Positions 1 through 12,189 of a stretch of DNA of 64,000 nucleotides are shown piece after piece. The stretch comes from Mytilus edulis. Its lineage: Eukaryota > Mollusca > Bivalvia > Mytilida > Mytilidae. The DNA is taken from the NCBI RefSeq assembly GCF_963676685.1, contig NC_092357.1:66939957-67003956 (forward strand), read 5' to 3'. The notes beneath the pieces were generated by a model. The model saw nothing but the letters and a program-made list of their open reading frames with translations. It searched no databases and was not told the DNA's origin. A program made the position numbers and the translations under genes. Positions within the stretch are counted from its first letter, which is position 1, and the number at the start of each line of letters is the position of its first letter.

Positions 1-135
1 GAAACACAATTAAAATCAAATCAAAGACCGGTGTCAGAATATGTAACAGAAGAAATTAAGCAAAATTACAATGATACCTACATTAACAAAGAACTACTAG
101 CAGTTACTGACATGCTAGCTCCAGACATCAATTAA
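1..135 (+). CDS. C-terminal end of an unidentified protein (partial, enters from left)
   Basis: From base 1 the first frame reads 44 codons to a TAA at 133-135. The peptide starts ETQLKSNQRPVSEYVTEEIK and ends DMLAPDIN. Its composition is unlike the F/Y/I/C-rich chance frames around it: mixed acidic, basic and amide residues and an amphipathic middle. It is therefore probably the last coding exon, or part of it, of a gene whose body lies left of the window. No splice acceptor can be placed because the frame is open to the window edge. I do not recognise the protein. A fragment of a mobile-element ORF is the alternative. Confidence 0.45.
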   Translation, partial: ETQLKSNQRPVSEYVTEEIKQNYNDTYINKELLAVTDMLAPDIN

Positions 136-1070
136 ACTGAATGAAAGATTAAGTTTCCATTAATTCTGCTTTATGTGTAGTAAAAGTCAAGGATTTTCTT
201 TTGACATTTACATTAGCATTGTCATGTTAAAACTAAAACCGATATTCATGCACCAACTCTTCACTTATTTATACATATAATCAACAATATCGTGCATACT
301 CAGCATTTTCCTTTGACCAATTTTGTAAATTGATAACTTAAATGAAAAAAAACCATTATTGTCATTGATAGATATAATCAATTGTGTTAGTTCCTGATCG
401 TTATCCCATTTCCCAGACTAAAGTATAGGATACAAAAATACAATAATATCGATTGTTTTCGATTATCTTTGGGTTTTTCCAGGTAATCTTTCTAAGGGTA
501 TTTCCACCTGGTTTTTCCATGACTGTTGAGTAAGTATACTGTCTTCTGACGTCAACATTTCCTGTCCCGGTATTGAGTTTCCGAACGTCAATAGGAAACG
601 ATATTTCAGTCAATGGTAAAGGTAAATGGGTGCTGAAAGTCATTATGTTATTTGTCTGTGTCGTCATTATTGGCTATTTATGTCATTGATAAAATAGGAC
701 AGTCTTAATGACCAAAAAATTATTCTAGAAGAATTGAACTGGCTTCCAAAATTAAAAAGTGTAATCAGTTCAGTCACTTTCAAGTTGATCTTTTCGATAT
801 GCTCAACCATTTTTTGTTAGGAAAACTAAATAAAAATTAAAATTGATTGATAATTTCGCCTAATCACTGACGCAAAATTTGGTATGAAAAAAAAATTATT
901 CTTTAAGTTTAACCTTTTGGTAGAATAAAAAAAAACCTTAATGTTTCAAACAAGCATTTTAACATTAATTGGGCTTTTGACAATATGATTTTCGTTCTAG
1001 CAAATTAAGTTGTTGTTGAAATGAATGAATATAAAATAACCGGATATGTTCAAATTTAATTGTTGTTTAT
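136..1070. other. AT-rich stretch with one possible minus-strand exon
   Basis: This is mostly featureless AT-rich sequence. On the minus strand 401-667 is open for 88 codons, starting at an ATG. Its first 60 residues (for example DVRKLNTGTGNVDVRRQYTY) look more like real protein than most frames here. A possible splice donor in that frame is the CCAG/GTGG junction near 515-525. No family is recognised and it may be chance. Nothing else is seen. Confidence 0.3.
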
Positions 1071-1074
1071 AAAA

Positions 1075-1240
1075 AAGAAGATGTGGTAAGATTGCTAATG
1101 AGATAACTCTCCACAAGAGACCTAAATGACACAGAAATCAACAACTATATGTCACCGTACGGCTTTCAACGATGAGCAAAGCATTGTCAATACAAATGTA
1201 TGGTTGACAATCCCATAGTGGTTGATGAAACAATCATCAT
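1075..1240 (+). repeat. Dispersed mussel repeat, family B
   Basis: This is a non-coding interspersed repeat recognisable by GATGTGGTA.GATTGC, then AATGAGATAACTCTCCACAA, then a CCGTACGGC.TTCAAC block. Further copies in the window lie near 3853-3990, 6465-6540, 14266-14420, 22985-23140, 35808-35960, 41833-41925, 43255-43430 and (diverged) 51690-51850. Reverse-orientation copies lie near 6700-6870, 10185-10390, 14520-14720 and 17850-17990. I know the motif as very common in Mytilus DNA. Its element class is not clear from sequence alone. Confidence 0.8.
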
Positions 1241-1556
1241 CATGATACCTCGAACTGTTCGATCATAAAGTGCATTTCTTATATTTCAATTAAAAACTAA
1301 GAATAGGTTGTATACAGATAAATCAAAGATCTCCATAAAGAAGATGCAGTTTTTTTTTCTCTAGATATATGATAAAAAGTCAAAGGATAAGTGATATCCA
1401 TCTATGACAAATAATCTGTTCTTGCACAGCAAAAATAACACAAAAGTAAAGAAACGACGCTTGTATTGCGGTGTTCTTCATCTCGGAATCGCAATGAGGA
1501 CTTCAACTCTCAAACAAATATGTATCACTTCACTGAAAGTTAAATACGACCCTTAA

Positions 1557-1829
1557 GGTGGTACCTAACACTACAGGGAGATAACTCTGTAAAGTCAGCT
1601 AAACGTTTTGATTACGTTGTGTTGTAAAGGGAATATAAAGCTTCTCAATGATAAAAATTGGTGTTTGTCAAACTGCTATATAACCAGTGTTATTTTTCTG
1701 ACAAAACGGTTGGTTCAAAATTTTTGAAATTTTTATATATTTGTTAAAGGGTCAAAGTAAGTACTTTGACAAAATTTTATGAAAATTAAACGAGCCAAAC
1801 TAATTTTAGTGCAAGTGTTGGGTACCACC
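1557..1829. mobile_element. 273 bp MITE with TTAA target-site duplication
   Basis: The two ends are inverted copies: GGTGGTACCTAACACT on the left and AGTGTTGGGTACCACC on the right (one mismatch in 16 bp). They are flanked directly by TTAA at 1553-1556 and at 1830-1833. A TTAA duplication is the signature of piggyBac-type transposition, so this is best read as a non-autonomous piggyBac-like element. It has no coding capacity. The left end continues into a GGGAGATAACTCTG block that I recognise from other bivalve repeats. Confidence 0.75.
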
Positions 1830-1833
1830 TTAA

Positions 1834-3850
1834 CACCTGTTTGAGCAGGTTGCTATGTAAAATGAGTTTGTGAGACGTATCACCATACTACTAACTATTC
1901 AATAACTGTTTTTTAACATCTAATCAGACTGCATGCCATAAAATAAATACAACATAGTGACAGGTAAGATATGAATGCACTATAGTCTATGGTTGCTGTC
2001 AAATTAGTTAGTCTCAGAATTATCAAACTATTCTAAAGACATGTCAAATCTAAGAAGTTTGCACACACCAAAAGAATATTGCAGCATAAAATGTGACTCT
2101 GATGCCAATTTCTCGTTGATAATGAATACGATATGAATGTGAGTTTTCATTAATTTTGATGTATTTGATACTTTTTTTCAAAAAAGCTGACAAGTATATG
2201 CATATGTTTTAATGTGATAGTTAAGTACATCTGCATGCCGTTCCTTTTTTCTGTTTAGCATTACAAGTACTCCAATTGAACCGTTGAAGTATTGTGCATT
2301 ATGATTGACATCACGATAGAAATATAAATATTGGAAAAGCTGGACAAAGCGGGATAACTCTAATTTCTTACATGGAATGAAAACATTTTGAAACAATTAC
2401 CATTTACATTCTCGACGTTAACAAGAGCAAAGATGGTTTTCGTGATAAAAATCATACCGTGTATTTTGTTTCTCATTTACCAAATTCACAAAGTAACGAA
2501 GAAAAAAAAAACAGTATGACCATTATGAACGCACAACGTCAATAAAAAGTAAAACAATTTTTTTTTTTGGAAAATGACAAAATAAGCAGATACAAAAGAA
2601 GGTGAGGAGCCTGGAATTCAGTGTTTTGTTATTTGTCTATCTAATATGATTTGATTTGTTTTGTAATTATAATGATATCAATTTGGTCGTTATTTTTTTT
2701 TCAATTTTTCATTTTTGGGCCTTTTATAGTTGACTATTTGTATTTCGTTTTATCAAAGTCATATGAATTGATATGGATTATCAGTTACACAGTGTGAATT
2801 GTATAGTACAAGAATTTATCGGGTTAATAAAATTCATATATATTAAGATATTTAATCTAAAACTGTGAAATATTCAAAATATGAGGAATATAAAGCAACT
2901 AAAACATATTTTTATATTAGATCAATGGTATATGGGATATAATTCCAATTGACGTAATAAAAAAATAACTGAAATGATTAGGACAATATCAGCCAATCAA
3001 ATTACTCTTAATCAGGATAAAGAATAAATATCGATATCACAAACCACTGTATAAGTTAATAATAATAAATAATGAAAAATATTCATATTTTTGACATTCC
3101 AACTGATTTTTTTAACTTGATACTGATTTACCGAATTACATGTATAATACTTGTATCGTCTTTTATTTTTTATAATTGCCAACATAATTCTGGGTTTTTG
3201 ACATTATGTATCTATCTTTTATTTTGAACCTGAAGCAAGTTTCATTCCCAATTTTTCAAAATAGAAATAAAAATCCTTGACACACATATTAAACAACTTC
3301 AACTGTGTTTGCTACGATATTTCTATGTGATTAACATGACAAAAAGCTGTGACACAAGTTTTGAATAATTAATAAAAGTAATTAATATCTCAATTTTCAA
3401 TCTATATTGACCTGTCGCTTGTATCATGATTTAAACATGCTCGCAATTGTAAACCTCGTTGGAATTTGATAGCTCAAAACGATTAATTTAACTGAAACAC
3501 ATATTTATTTTATTGACTTTGAAATTGTTTGTAAAGATAACCAGATAGCGAAGGGTAATGCATCCTAGTTTTATAAATATTACATATTAGACCATATTTC
3601 CTTACACGCAATTCAATTGTCATATGTTGATATTTGTTAAATAACCGTTAAAAACTGGGAGTATCCGTATATTACAAAATAATTAATTGATATAATGTCT
3701 AAGAGCTATCAATTAATATCAATTATGTCTTTTATTTAGCACAACTTCTGTGTCATGCCGCATACTTGGAAGTATATCTGAAACAAAAATCAAACAAATG
3801 TTGAAACCATTTCCTCTTGTTTTAAACATTTGTTATATCTTGTATATATA
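1834..3850. other. AT-rich intergenic DNA, nothing recognised
   Basis: There is no coding-like frame, no inverted terminal repeats and no clear tandem array. The short open frame near 2178-2396 is F/Y/N-rich and looks like chance. Confidence 0.5.
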
Positions 3851-3852
3851 GA

Positions 3853-3990
3853 TATGAGAAAATGTAGTATGAGTGCCAATGAGACAGTTCTGCATCCAAG
3901 TCATAGTGGCTAACACCGATCGGCAAGTTATAAAAGGCCGCACATATGACGAGTGTATAACCAACGATCTTATATCAATAAAAAAAGAGA
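3853..3990 (+). repeat. Family B repeat, diverged copy
   Basis: It carries the AATGTAGTATGAGTGCCAAT start and the AAGTTATAAAAGGCCGCAC end of the family B repeat. Confidence 0.65.
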
Positions 3991-4081
3991 AACACTTTCG
4001 TCTTTTTATTCTGTGATGAACTGATAATTTTAAAAGATCATTTAACTGTTACCTGGTTAATATAGCTCAACATGCAGACTT

Positions 4082-4291
4082 CTTATACGTTTAGGTATTT
4101 CACATCCAATTTTTTATGGAAATATTCTTTATAAAGCACAAAGGTGTCAGTATTCACCTAAGAAACTAACAAAATCTTTGAATAGACTTATTAACAAGGG
4201 ATATAGTTACGAGACTGTTGTCAGGTCATTAAAGATTGCATATTTTGACGTTAATATTGATTCACTTATAGGGTCTTTGCATCGGAACTAA
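4082..4291 (+). pseudogene. C-terminal fragment of a retroelement ORF (probably Penelope-like RT family)
   Basis: An uninterrupted frame of 69 codons ends at TAA 4289-4291. It begins LIRLGISHPIFYGNILYKAQ, continues with a basic segment (SPKKLTKSLNRLINKGYSYE) and ends SLIGSLHRN. The frame is closed upstream, so only the C-terminal tail is present, as expected for a 5'-truncated retrotransposon insertion. I recognise this tail, and the 3' region that follows it, as one of the most abundant mussel repeat families. Assignment to a Penelope-like reverse transcriptase is inference from the K/R-rich GY.Y..V tail, not from a visible catalytic domain. Another mussel retroelement group is possible. Confidence 0.45.
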
Positions 4292-5960
4292 ACACATTTA
4301 TTCAAAAACCAGTTGTTGGCATGACACGGGTTATGTTCTTCTCATATATGTTATGATGGTATGATACTAAACCCCTAACGGGAGGGATTGTGCCTGATGT
4401 TCATATGATGAAATCATAATATTTCGGTCAGTTTAATTGAAGTCTGGAGCTGGCATGTCAGTTAACTGCTAGTAGTCTGTTGTTATTTATGTATTATTGT
4501 CATTTTGTTTATTTTCTTTGGTTACATCTTCTGACATCAGACTCGGACTTCCCTTGAACTGAATTTTAATGTGCGTATTGTTATGCGTATACTTTTCTAC
4601 ATTGGCTAGAGGTATAGGGGGAGGGTTGAGATCTCACAAACATGTTTAACCCCGCCGCATTTTTGCGCCTGTCCCAAGTCAGGAGCCTCTGGCCTTTGTT
4701 AGTCTTGTATTGTTTTAATTTTAGTTTCTTGTGTACAATTTAGAAATTAGTATGGCGTTCATTATCACTGAACTAAAATGTAGTATATATTTGTTTAGGG
4801 GCCAGTTGAAGGACGCTTCCGGGAGCGGGAATTCCTCGCTACATTGAAGACCTGTTGGTGACCTTCTGCTGTTGTTTTTTTCTATGGTCGGGTTGTTGTC
4901 TCTTTGGTACATTCCCCATTTCCATTCTCAATTTTATTATCCCACCTGTTTTTCTTGAAATGTCCTGCACAAAGTCATATAGTTGTTCGTGTTTACAGAT
5001 TTTGTCGTTTGTTTTTTGTTGCACTTCTTTTTTCCTGTCGTTGTTTTGTTTTCTCCATAAACAATGTAAAGCTGATGTGTTTACTTCGGTTTTAGTTTGT
5101 AACCCGGAGTTTTTTTCTCTAAGCCGATTTATGACTTTATCATTGGTATACTACTGTTGTCTTTTTTAAATTATACTTCTTTCTATTTTGAAAATTGGAT
5201 GAATAGTTTAACATGTTAAGTAATAAAGTTAACACCTGGTGCATTCAATACGATATAGTGATTAATATACGTGTGTGGAGCAAGCATCGACTTTTTCGGT
5301 TTTTTTTTTTATGGAAAAAGGGTGGAGCCTCTGGCCTTTGTTAGTCTTGTATTATTTTAATTTTAGTTTCTTGTGTACAATTTGGAAATTAGTATGGCGT
5401 TCATTATCATTGGACTAGTATATATTTGTTTAGGGGCCAGCTGAAGGACGCCTCCGGGTGCGGGAATTTCTCGCTACATTGAAGACCTGTTGGTGACCCT
5501 CTGCTGTTGTTTTTTATTTGGGCGGGTTGTTGTCTCTTTGACACATTCCCCATTTCCATTCCCAATTTTATTACTCACCTGTTTTTCTTAAAGTGTCCTG
5601 CACAAAGTCATATAGTTGTTCGTGTTTACAGATTTTGTCGTTTGTTTTTTGTTGCACTTCTTTTTTCCTGTCGTTGTTTTGTTTTCCTCATAAACAATGT
5701 AAAGCTGATGTGTTTACTTCGGTTTTAGTTTGTAACCCGGAGTTTTTACTCTAAGCCGATTTATGACTTTATCATTGGTATACTTCTGTAGTCTTTTTTA
5801 AATTATACTTCTTTCTATTTTTAAAATTGAATGAATAGTTTAACATGTTAAGTAATAAAGTTAACACCTGGTGCATTTAATACGATATAGTGATTAATAT
5901 ACGTGTGTGGAGCAAACATCGACTTTTTCGTTTTGTTTTTTTTTTATGGAAAAAGGGTTA
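4292..5960 (+). mobile_element. Retroelement 3' region with a 642 bp tandem duplication
   Basis: This is non-coding sequence following the 4082-4291 tail. The block starting GGAGCCTCTGGCCTTTG occurs at 4682 and again at 5324, and each copy ends near ATGGAAAAAGGGT. Unit one is therefore 642 bp and unit two nearly the same length, with a few percent divergence. Both contain the GGGGCCAG.TGAAGGACGC block and the GGGTTGTTGTCTCTTTG block seen again at 52135-52300. The open frames at 4855-5169 and 5507-5728 are readings of this repeat, not genes. Confidence 0.7.
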
Positions 5961-5984
5961 TACTACTGTTGCCATTATTTACCC

Positions 5985-6145
5985 ATTAATGAGATAAAAG
6001 GTAAAATCACAAAAATACTGAACTCAGAGGAAAATCAATTCGGAAAGTCCATAATCACATGGCAAAATCAAATAACAAAACGCATCAAAAACGAATGGAC
6101 AAGAACTGTCATATTCCTGACTTGGTACAGGCATATTCAAATGTA
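5985..6145 (-). repeat. Dispersed repeat family D, reverse copy
   Basis: It contains AAAATACTGAACTCAGAGG and CTGACTTGGTACAGGC, the reverse complement of the family D consensus. Forward copies lie near 19555-19760, 32300-32480, 37005-37160 and 44760-44935. Another reverse copy lies at 31311-31425. Function unknown. Confidence 0.65.
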
Positions 6146-6464
6146 GAAAATAGTGGATTAAACCTGGTTTTATAGCTAGCTAAACCTCTCAAGGTTATTG
6201 TAATGTGTACACAGTAATATGACAAATTTTGTTTTGAAACAAATGTCTAATAGACGTTCAAATGATTCTTTGTTTTCATTTTGGATGTTTCTGTTTCTGT
6301 GATTATCAAAATAATGTAAATAAAAGTGTATAGTAATGTAAATTGTCTCCATTGTATCTCAATTGTGAATCTGGTTGATATTGAATTAAACAGGAACATC
6401 TTTGCAAGTATCTGCCATGTGTACCTTAATTCTAAAACAATGCTTGCCACGTGATATTGATGAT

Positions 6465-6880
6465 AAAAAAGAATTGGTATGATTGCCGATGAGACAACTC
6501 TCCACAAGAGACCAAGATAACAAAGTAATTAACAACTTTAGGTTTGGTACCATTAAAACGTTTAATCCCGCTGTAACTGTTTGCGCCAGTCCTAAGTCAG
6601 GAATCTGATGTACAGTAGTTGTCGTTTGTTTATGTAATTTATACGTGTTTCTCGTTTCTCGTTTTTTTATATAGATTATACCGTTGGTTTTCCCGTTTGA
6701 TTGGTTTTACACTAGTAATTTTGGAGTCCTTTATAGCTTGTTGTTCGGTGTGAGCCAATGCTCCGTGTTGAAGGCCGTACATTATATAATGGTTTACTTT
6801 TATAAATTGTTATTTGGATGGAAAGCTGTCTCATTTGCAATCGCACCACATCTTCCTATATCTATATATGATGCATATGT
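6465..6880. repeat. Family B copy followed by an inverted copy
   Basis: A forward family B fragment (TTGCCGATGAGACAACTC...) at 6465-6540 is followed by linker sequence and a reverse family B block (GGATGGAAAGCTGTCTCATT) near 6700-6870. Reverse-orientation frames across it are not genes. Confidence 0.6.
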
Positions 6881-7286
6881 ATATATTTGCACTTGCACTA
6901 GGTCCATTTCTATCAGCCAAAGCTCATAAATTCCTATTATGTTTCCATTTTTATGTTCGTGAAACTATTCTTTATACAAAAAAACATAACTCCAATATAC
7001 TTTCATTCAGGTAAATGAAAATGAAATGGATAAAGTAATGGGGAAAGTGTCAAAGAGACAACAATTCGCACAAAGAACACGAAAAATCCGAGGCCAACAA
7101 CGATAATTCATAGCAGTAAACAGCTTTCAGCAGAAAGTGGTTTTTAGCCGAAAAAAAAGGAATTGCATTTACTTTCGTGTGCCAAGACCAAAATACGATT
7201 TGCTTGCTATGAACAAATAAATCTATCAGAAGTTGAAATGATATAACTTTTATTTTCATTTTGCATGACAATTCGTTTTTTAATTT
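6881..7286. other. AT-rich stretch, nothing recognised
   Basis: No coding signal. The motif CTTTATACAAAAAAACATAACTCC near 6970 is echoed near 8250, so a short direct repeat may bracket the 7287-8167 element. Confidence 0.35.
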
Positions 7287-8167
7287 AAGTGAAATATATA
7301 CACATTTAAATTTGTAGCATATGTATAAATCATATTTCCAGGTGCACCATAGGCATAATATTTTATTTTATTTCATTTATTTAATTATGCATCTGTTTAA
7401 CATCAATATTGTTCGAGAACAAATGTACCAATATTATGTCATTAGGTATTTATAACACTGCATTAATCATTCAAAAAGTGGGACATGTTGTGTAATAAAA
7501 TATTGGTGTCATGTATTAATTTCCCATTACTAATCCATAAATAACAATACTTAGATGGCGCATTATGTTTTTAATATAAGTCGATATTGGTTTATTTTTA
7601 AGTAAATAGACCATCACATTGTTATTGAATACATCACATAACACAAATAGGAGAATGGAAATGGAGAATTTTCACCAACAGAGAAGTTTACGCTCAGAAA
7701 CATACTCCATACACTTATTTTTATGTTTTATTTTATTTTGCTGAATAATTTCTCGAATTTTATCAACACAGTGCAAATAAGTATTGTGTGACTTTTATAT
7801 AAACCATCATTGTTTATTGTACATCGCCATCTTACGTCAAGCGATAGAAATTATTTTATTTTAGCAGGAAACTAAAAAAACATTTGGAAAATACAGAATA
7901 TATCAATAGCGAATCCATTCGGTATAAAAATCATATTATGTTAACATTTCCTTTAGTTCTAATTGTTAAGGTTAGAGTTAAAGGTTACATTTACTGTATT
8001 GTTTATATAGTAGGCTTATTGTAACAATTTCCTCAAGAAGGTATGACAAAATTTGCATATTGAAATTCAGGGGAGATAATCTAGCTGCAATAATTGTTTA
8101 GTCTTTCTCATTTAATCTTATTGATTTATACATATGCTACAAATTTAAATGTGTATAGATTTCACTT
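7287..8167. mobile_element. 881 bp segment bounded by 46 bp inverted repeats
   Basis: Bases 7287-7332 (start AAGTGAAATATATACACATT) and 8122-8167 (the reverse complement) match at 45 of 46 positions. The interior has no coding frame. This is the layout of a non-autonomous DNA transposon, though no target duplication was identified. Two fragments of one repeat in opposite orientation is the alternative. Confidence 0.5.
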
Positions 8168-8825
8168 ATCTTAGAAAATGACTAAAAAATTGTTCGTATA
8201 TCTACACGTTTTCATATAGTGACGTTTTTGTGTTCTTAATAAAGATTCTCTATACAAAGAAAGATAACTCCGAACGACTTATATCGCTAATAAAAGAAAA
8301 AATCTGTACATTTGAAAACATAAAACGCATAAGCATTGCTTGTACGGAAAAGTGCAAGGATACTATCAGTTTTATAAATCGGTATCCTGGTCTGGTATTT
8401 TTTCATTTTATTTTTCAAGATAACACTTAATATTCTAAATCGATTGGTGTCACATTGATACTTAAATTTACATGCTAATGTTAAATGCTGTCTAATCCCA
8501 ATAGACACATTGAAGTGATTCTTTGAAGTCAAACCGGTATACTTGTTTGTCCAATATTTAAACTCAGTGTATCTGGTTTCGGTTTTGTTTTGTTTTTAAT
8601 TGATTTAATGATGGTTGTTAACAAATCAAAACATAATAAATACTACTAAAAATTGATTCTTTGAGAACCATAGTCCATAAATATAATTTAACCTGATGTG
8701 TGTTCTCTCAAAACGAGGAAATCGATATTGATTGACAGTCTTAGTGCTCCTTTGCGTACATACGAATTTAGTTAGAAGTGAATTCAGTCATATATCACAG
8801 TTTTGTAAACCTCTAACATGCATAA
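8168..8825. other. AT-rich stretch, nothing recognised
   Basis: Only chance-like short frames are present, with no repeats of known family. Confidence 0.4.
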
Positions 8826-9053
8826 AAACATCTAAGTCAAAATCAAATTTGAAGTCCTTTCATTTATTACCTTGCAATATGATGACCAGGTTAAAACAAA
8901 AACAAAAACATAAATCAAGTATTTTAATGATGCATAGCCATTACCCATAAAAACTAAATTTGAAGTCCTTACATTTATTATCTTGCGATATTATTACAAG
9001 GTAGAAACCAAAACAAAAACATAATATAAAAACTTAAAAAATGCATACCAATA
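8826..9053 (+). repeat. Two-copy tandem repeat of about 115 bp
   Basis: The block around AAATTTGAAGTCCTT.CATTTATTA..TTGC.ATAT followed by ACAAAAACATAA occurs at about 8845 and again at about 8955, with the same order of sub-motifs. It is non-coding. Confidence 0.6.
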
Positions 9054-9496
9054 AAACATCACATGTCATTGTTTTTCTCACGTGTTCCCATCACATCTAC
9101 ATGATCTATTTACTATGATTTTTTTTATAAATTAACTTACATAAGCTATAGTCTTTTTTTTGTCTAATAATAAAAAGTATTAATGAGAATAATTGTCTCA
9201 TTTTTTTATGATAGGATAACGACAATTAATACATCATTTATAGTACAAATATAACAATTTTTGACTGATAACACTATTTTCAGATATTTTAAATCTTAAA
9301 TTATATATAATAAGAATCGTAAATCTTATACATACAAGCATTTTTTTATATCTCTCACCTTGAGAATAAAATATCGCTAATAAAATGCAGTTGTATTTCG
9401 ATTAATGACTCTAAAAACCTATTGATCAAACATGTTGTGGTAAAAAATAGCATATACAAACGTGTTCGATATGAGCAGTTTACACGTAAACAATTG
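9054..9496. other. AT-rich stretch, nothing recognised
   Basis: No feature seen. Confidence 0.4.
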
Positions 9497-9675
9497 GCCG
9501 TTTCAGAATCTAAAGCATCATGGGTACTTTCATTGTTCGTACCCCAAAGTAAAAATAACGTCACGTCATTGGTTAAATTTCCATTGTTTATAACGTTTCA
9601 AACCAATCAAAATGCTTTGGTGTACGCTTTTGAAAATATTACCAAGGATGCATTAGATTCTGAAACGGCGAATTA
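9497..9675. mobile_element. Palindromic (foldback) MITE-like element
   Basis: GCCGTTTCAGAATCTAAAGC at 9498 is mirrored by GCATTAGATTCTGAAACGGC ending near 9668. The similarity continues inward through CCAAAG and the ATTGGTT blocks to a centre near 9585. Almost the whole 175 bp is one imperfect palindrome. The open frames on both strands across it are a by-product of that symmetry. Confidence 0.6.
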
Positions 9676-11035
9676 GTACAGTTAACGCCCAAGTGTCAAA
9701 ACAAAAGTTGCATGTACACATGATAGAAACAGATTCACTACACAAACATAAACAAAATCCTCCTACAGGGACACTATCAGTATTTTATCTTCAATACTAG
9801 ACAAGATTAAGTTCTTAACCGTCAAGAGTCTATTAAAATAGGGAATAGATTAAACATCAACAATGAGAGATTGACCATCAACAATAAACTGTCTAAAAAC
9901 TGTCTGAATTATCCAAAAACACCCTAATTTTCAAATGGCAGTAAAAGTTATTCCCCGACCTATATCTGTAAAGATCTCCATTACAATTCCTACATATTGT
10001 AATATTTGATAACTGTCCACTTTAAAAATATGCCAGATATATTTGTCACTGGACTTATAGCAAACAATAATATATCAACAACGCATTATATGAATAGCAT
10101 TGCAATACGGAATCACGACATGAGGCTACTACTTAGTCAGACTGTGATGTTCAGAAGTTATCGCTTGGTGATGTTGTTCATAAGACTTTGTCGTTTCTCG
10201 TGGTTTTTTATATATTGACAAGACCGTTCGTTTTCTTGTTTGAATAGTTTTGCACATAACACTCCTTATTTTGTAGGCCCTTCAGAGCTTCCTGTACGAT
10301 GTGATCACATATGCCGTGTTCTCTGTACCATCATGGTTTACGTTTACACATTATGGCTTTGAAAAAAAGCTGTCTCATTGCATTGCCACATATACCAAAT
10401 ATTTGTATTACTATCATATATTGGTACTTATATATTTTTCTAAGTATATAAACAAGGATTTCACGTTTGAACTTAAGTTTCAGAACAGCATTTTCTGTTT
10501 AATCACTTCTCAAGTTGCTAAATGGTACATATAAGGCTGTACACATCACATAAAATCAGCCAATATGAAAAAGAGGAATTATAGTATGCTAGCCAATGTG
10601 ACAACTTTCTTGTTGACATTTGTCACCACATGACCCTTAATGAGAATCAGGATAACCATTCTTGAGATAAATATTAAATTTTGTAAATATATTTTAATCA
10701 TTAATGTTGCATATTTAATATACTTGTGTTGCTAAAAGTGTTCAGTGACTTTTCATTGGAATTTTACATCTAAATCGATATGATTACCAAGTAAGCTGTT
10801 GTATTTTGTACTATAATCGCAACTATTAATCAAACAAACAAATTATACCACATGATCACACAGATCGATACTATAGATACAACAGTATTTAAAATTCCAG
10901 CAAAAAAAAAAGCGCAGGTGCCTCAATTTATTAAGTATATTAAGAAAAAAAAAGTTCCCTCCATGTAAATGTAATCGCATAAGCATCTGACCGATAATTT
11001 TTCCTTCCTGTTGAGTTCAATCATTCATTCTACAT
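9676..11035. other. AT-rich DNA with a diverged reverse family B copy
   Basis: A decayed reverse family B copy is visible at about 10185-10390 (AAAAAGCTGTCTCATTGCAT). The remainder is unremarkable AT-rich sequence. Confidence 0.45.
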
Positions 11036-11039
11036 GTTA

Positions 11040-11172
11040 CTTAACATGTATGTCATAATAGTTACTGTATTTGTTTACCTTAACTACTGTGTCTGTATTT
11101 ATTTTGTATGTTTCTCTGTAAACTTGTATCTAGTTTTTAGAGAATAAAGTATCTATCTATCTATCTATCTAA
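11040..11172 (+). mobile_element. Retroposon tail ending in a (TCTA)n microsatellite
   Basis: The sequence runs through CTGTGTCTGTATTTATTTTG and GAGAATAAAGTA into five TCTA units at 11152-11172. A polyadenylation-like AATAAA followed by a short tandem repeat is typical of the 3' end of some mollusc LINEs or SINEs. No coding part is attached, so the class is unproven. Confidence 0.45.
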
Positions 11173-12189
11173 TAATAGTACACAAACTGGAATATAAATA
11201 TAAAACCAATCCGCGTAAAATGATTAGAGTCGTTAAAAGGAATGACAGGTTCACAGAAAATAAAACATTGCAACAAATATTTGATGAGACTGAAAGAGAT
11301 CTATTGCAGATAATATGAATGTACCTTTCTTGACGTAGTTGTTCTTATAATTAATTGCTTATATCTAATATGAATTATTGCTAAATCTGTTTTTTCCTGA
11401 AAATTAATGAATTATCGCCCCTTTGTGTTAATCAAGCACAAATAATCGATTGTTTTTAGATTGAAGTACATAGATTTAAAACAATTGAAAGTATATAAAG
11501 AAGTGTGTGTTATTTTTATGTTATTTTTTTAAGTCAGTTACACCAAAAATCCATAGAGAAGAAAAAATGAATGACCATCAGGAGTTATTGACTGCTTCTT
11601 GGTTTTGTTTAATTCAGATTGTTTTAAATAAACTAGTTTTGCGTCTTATTTACGTTTGGTATGTTCGTGTATGTTTTTTTTTCTTTTCAGGTCAGTGTTT
11701 CTGTTGTTCCTGTTCGTTTCCTCTTACAGTTGATGTGTTCCCTCGGTTAAGTGTGTAACCTACTTAATTATTTCATGACCAATAGACAAAAGTTTACTTG
11801 CTGTAGCCTTTATCATTCACAAACGAAATGTGATAATGCCAGTAGGATCGATGGATTTGGTGTTTTTAGTAAATATTTGTTCCTCTTTTGTTTCACTGCT
11901 AGATAAAAATGACTTACGTTTGTCGACTTGTCGATGAGTTAGTTATTGAATGTTGATTCGTTTGATATATTTATACGTCGAAGTAAATTCTTGTTGTTCA
12001 AAATAATTGTATTTAATAATTTTACGATTGCAGGCTGACAATACCTGACAAGCAAAAAACAATATATTTTAAAATTGGTGATATACAATTTACATTATAG
12101 TACATGATATACTAGTCTTTTTACCAAATGAAACTTTTTAGAAATGATATAATTCATTTAAGTTTGAAATACAAATGAACTCATCATAG
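11173..12189. other. AT-rich DNA with a retroelement 3'-region fragment
   Basis: The segment 11690-11815 (GTTGATGTGTTCCCTCGG, then a CTGTAGCCTTTAT block) resembles the repeats at 34120-34250 and, reversed, 60835-61020. The rest shows nothing. Confidence 0.45.

Noticed and set aside
4855..5728. Phe/Cys/Leu-rich frames of 60-104 codons
   Set aside because: They read through the tandemly duplicated retroelement 3' region and are repeated with it.
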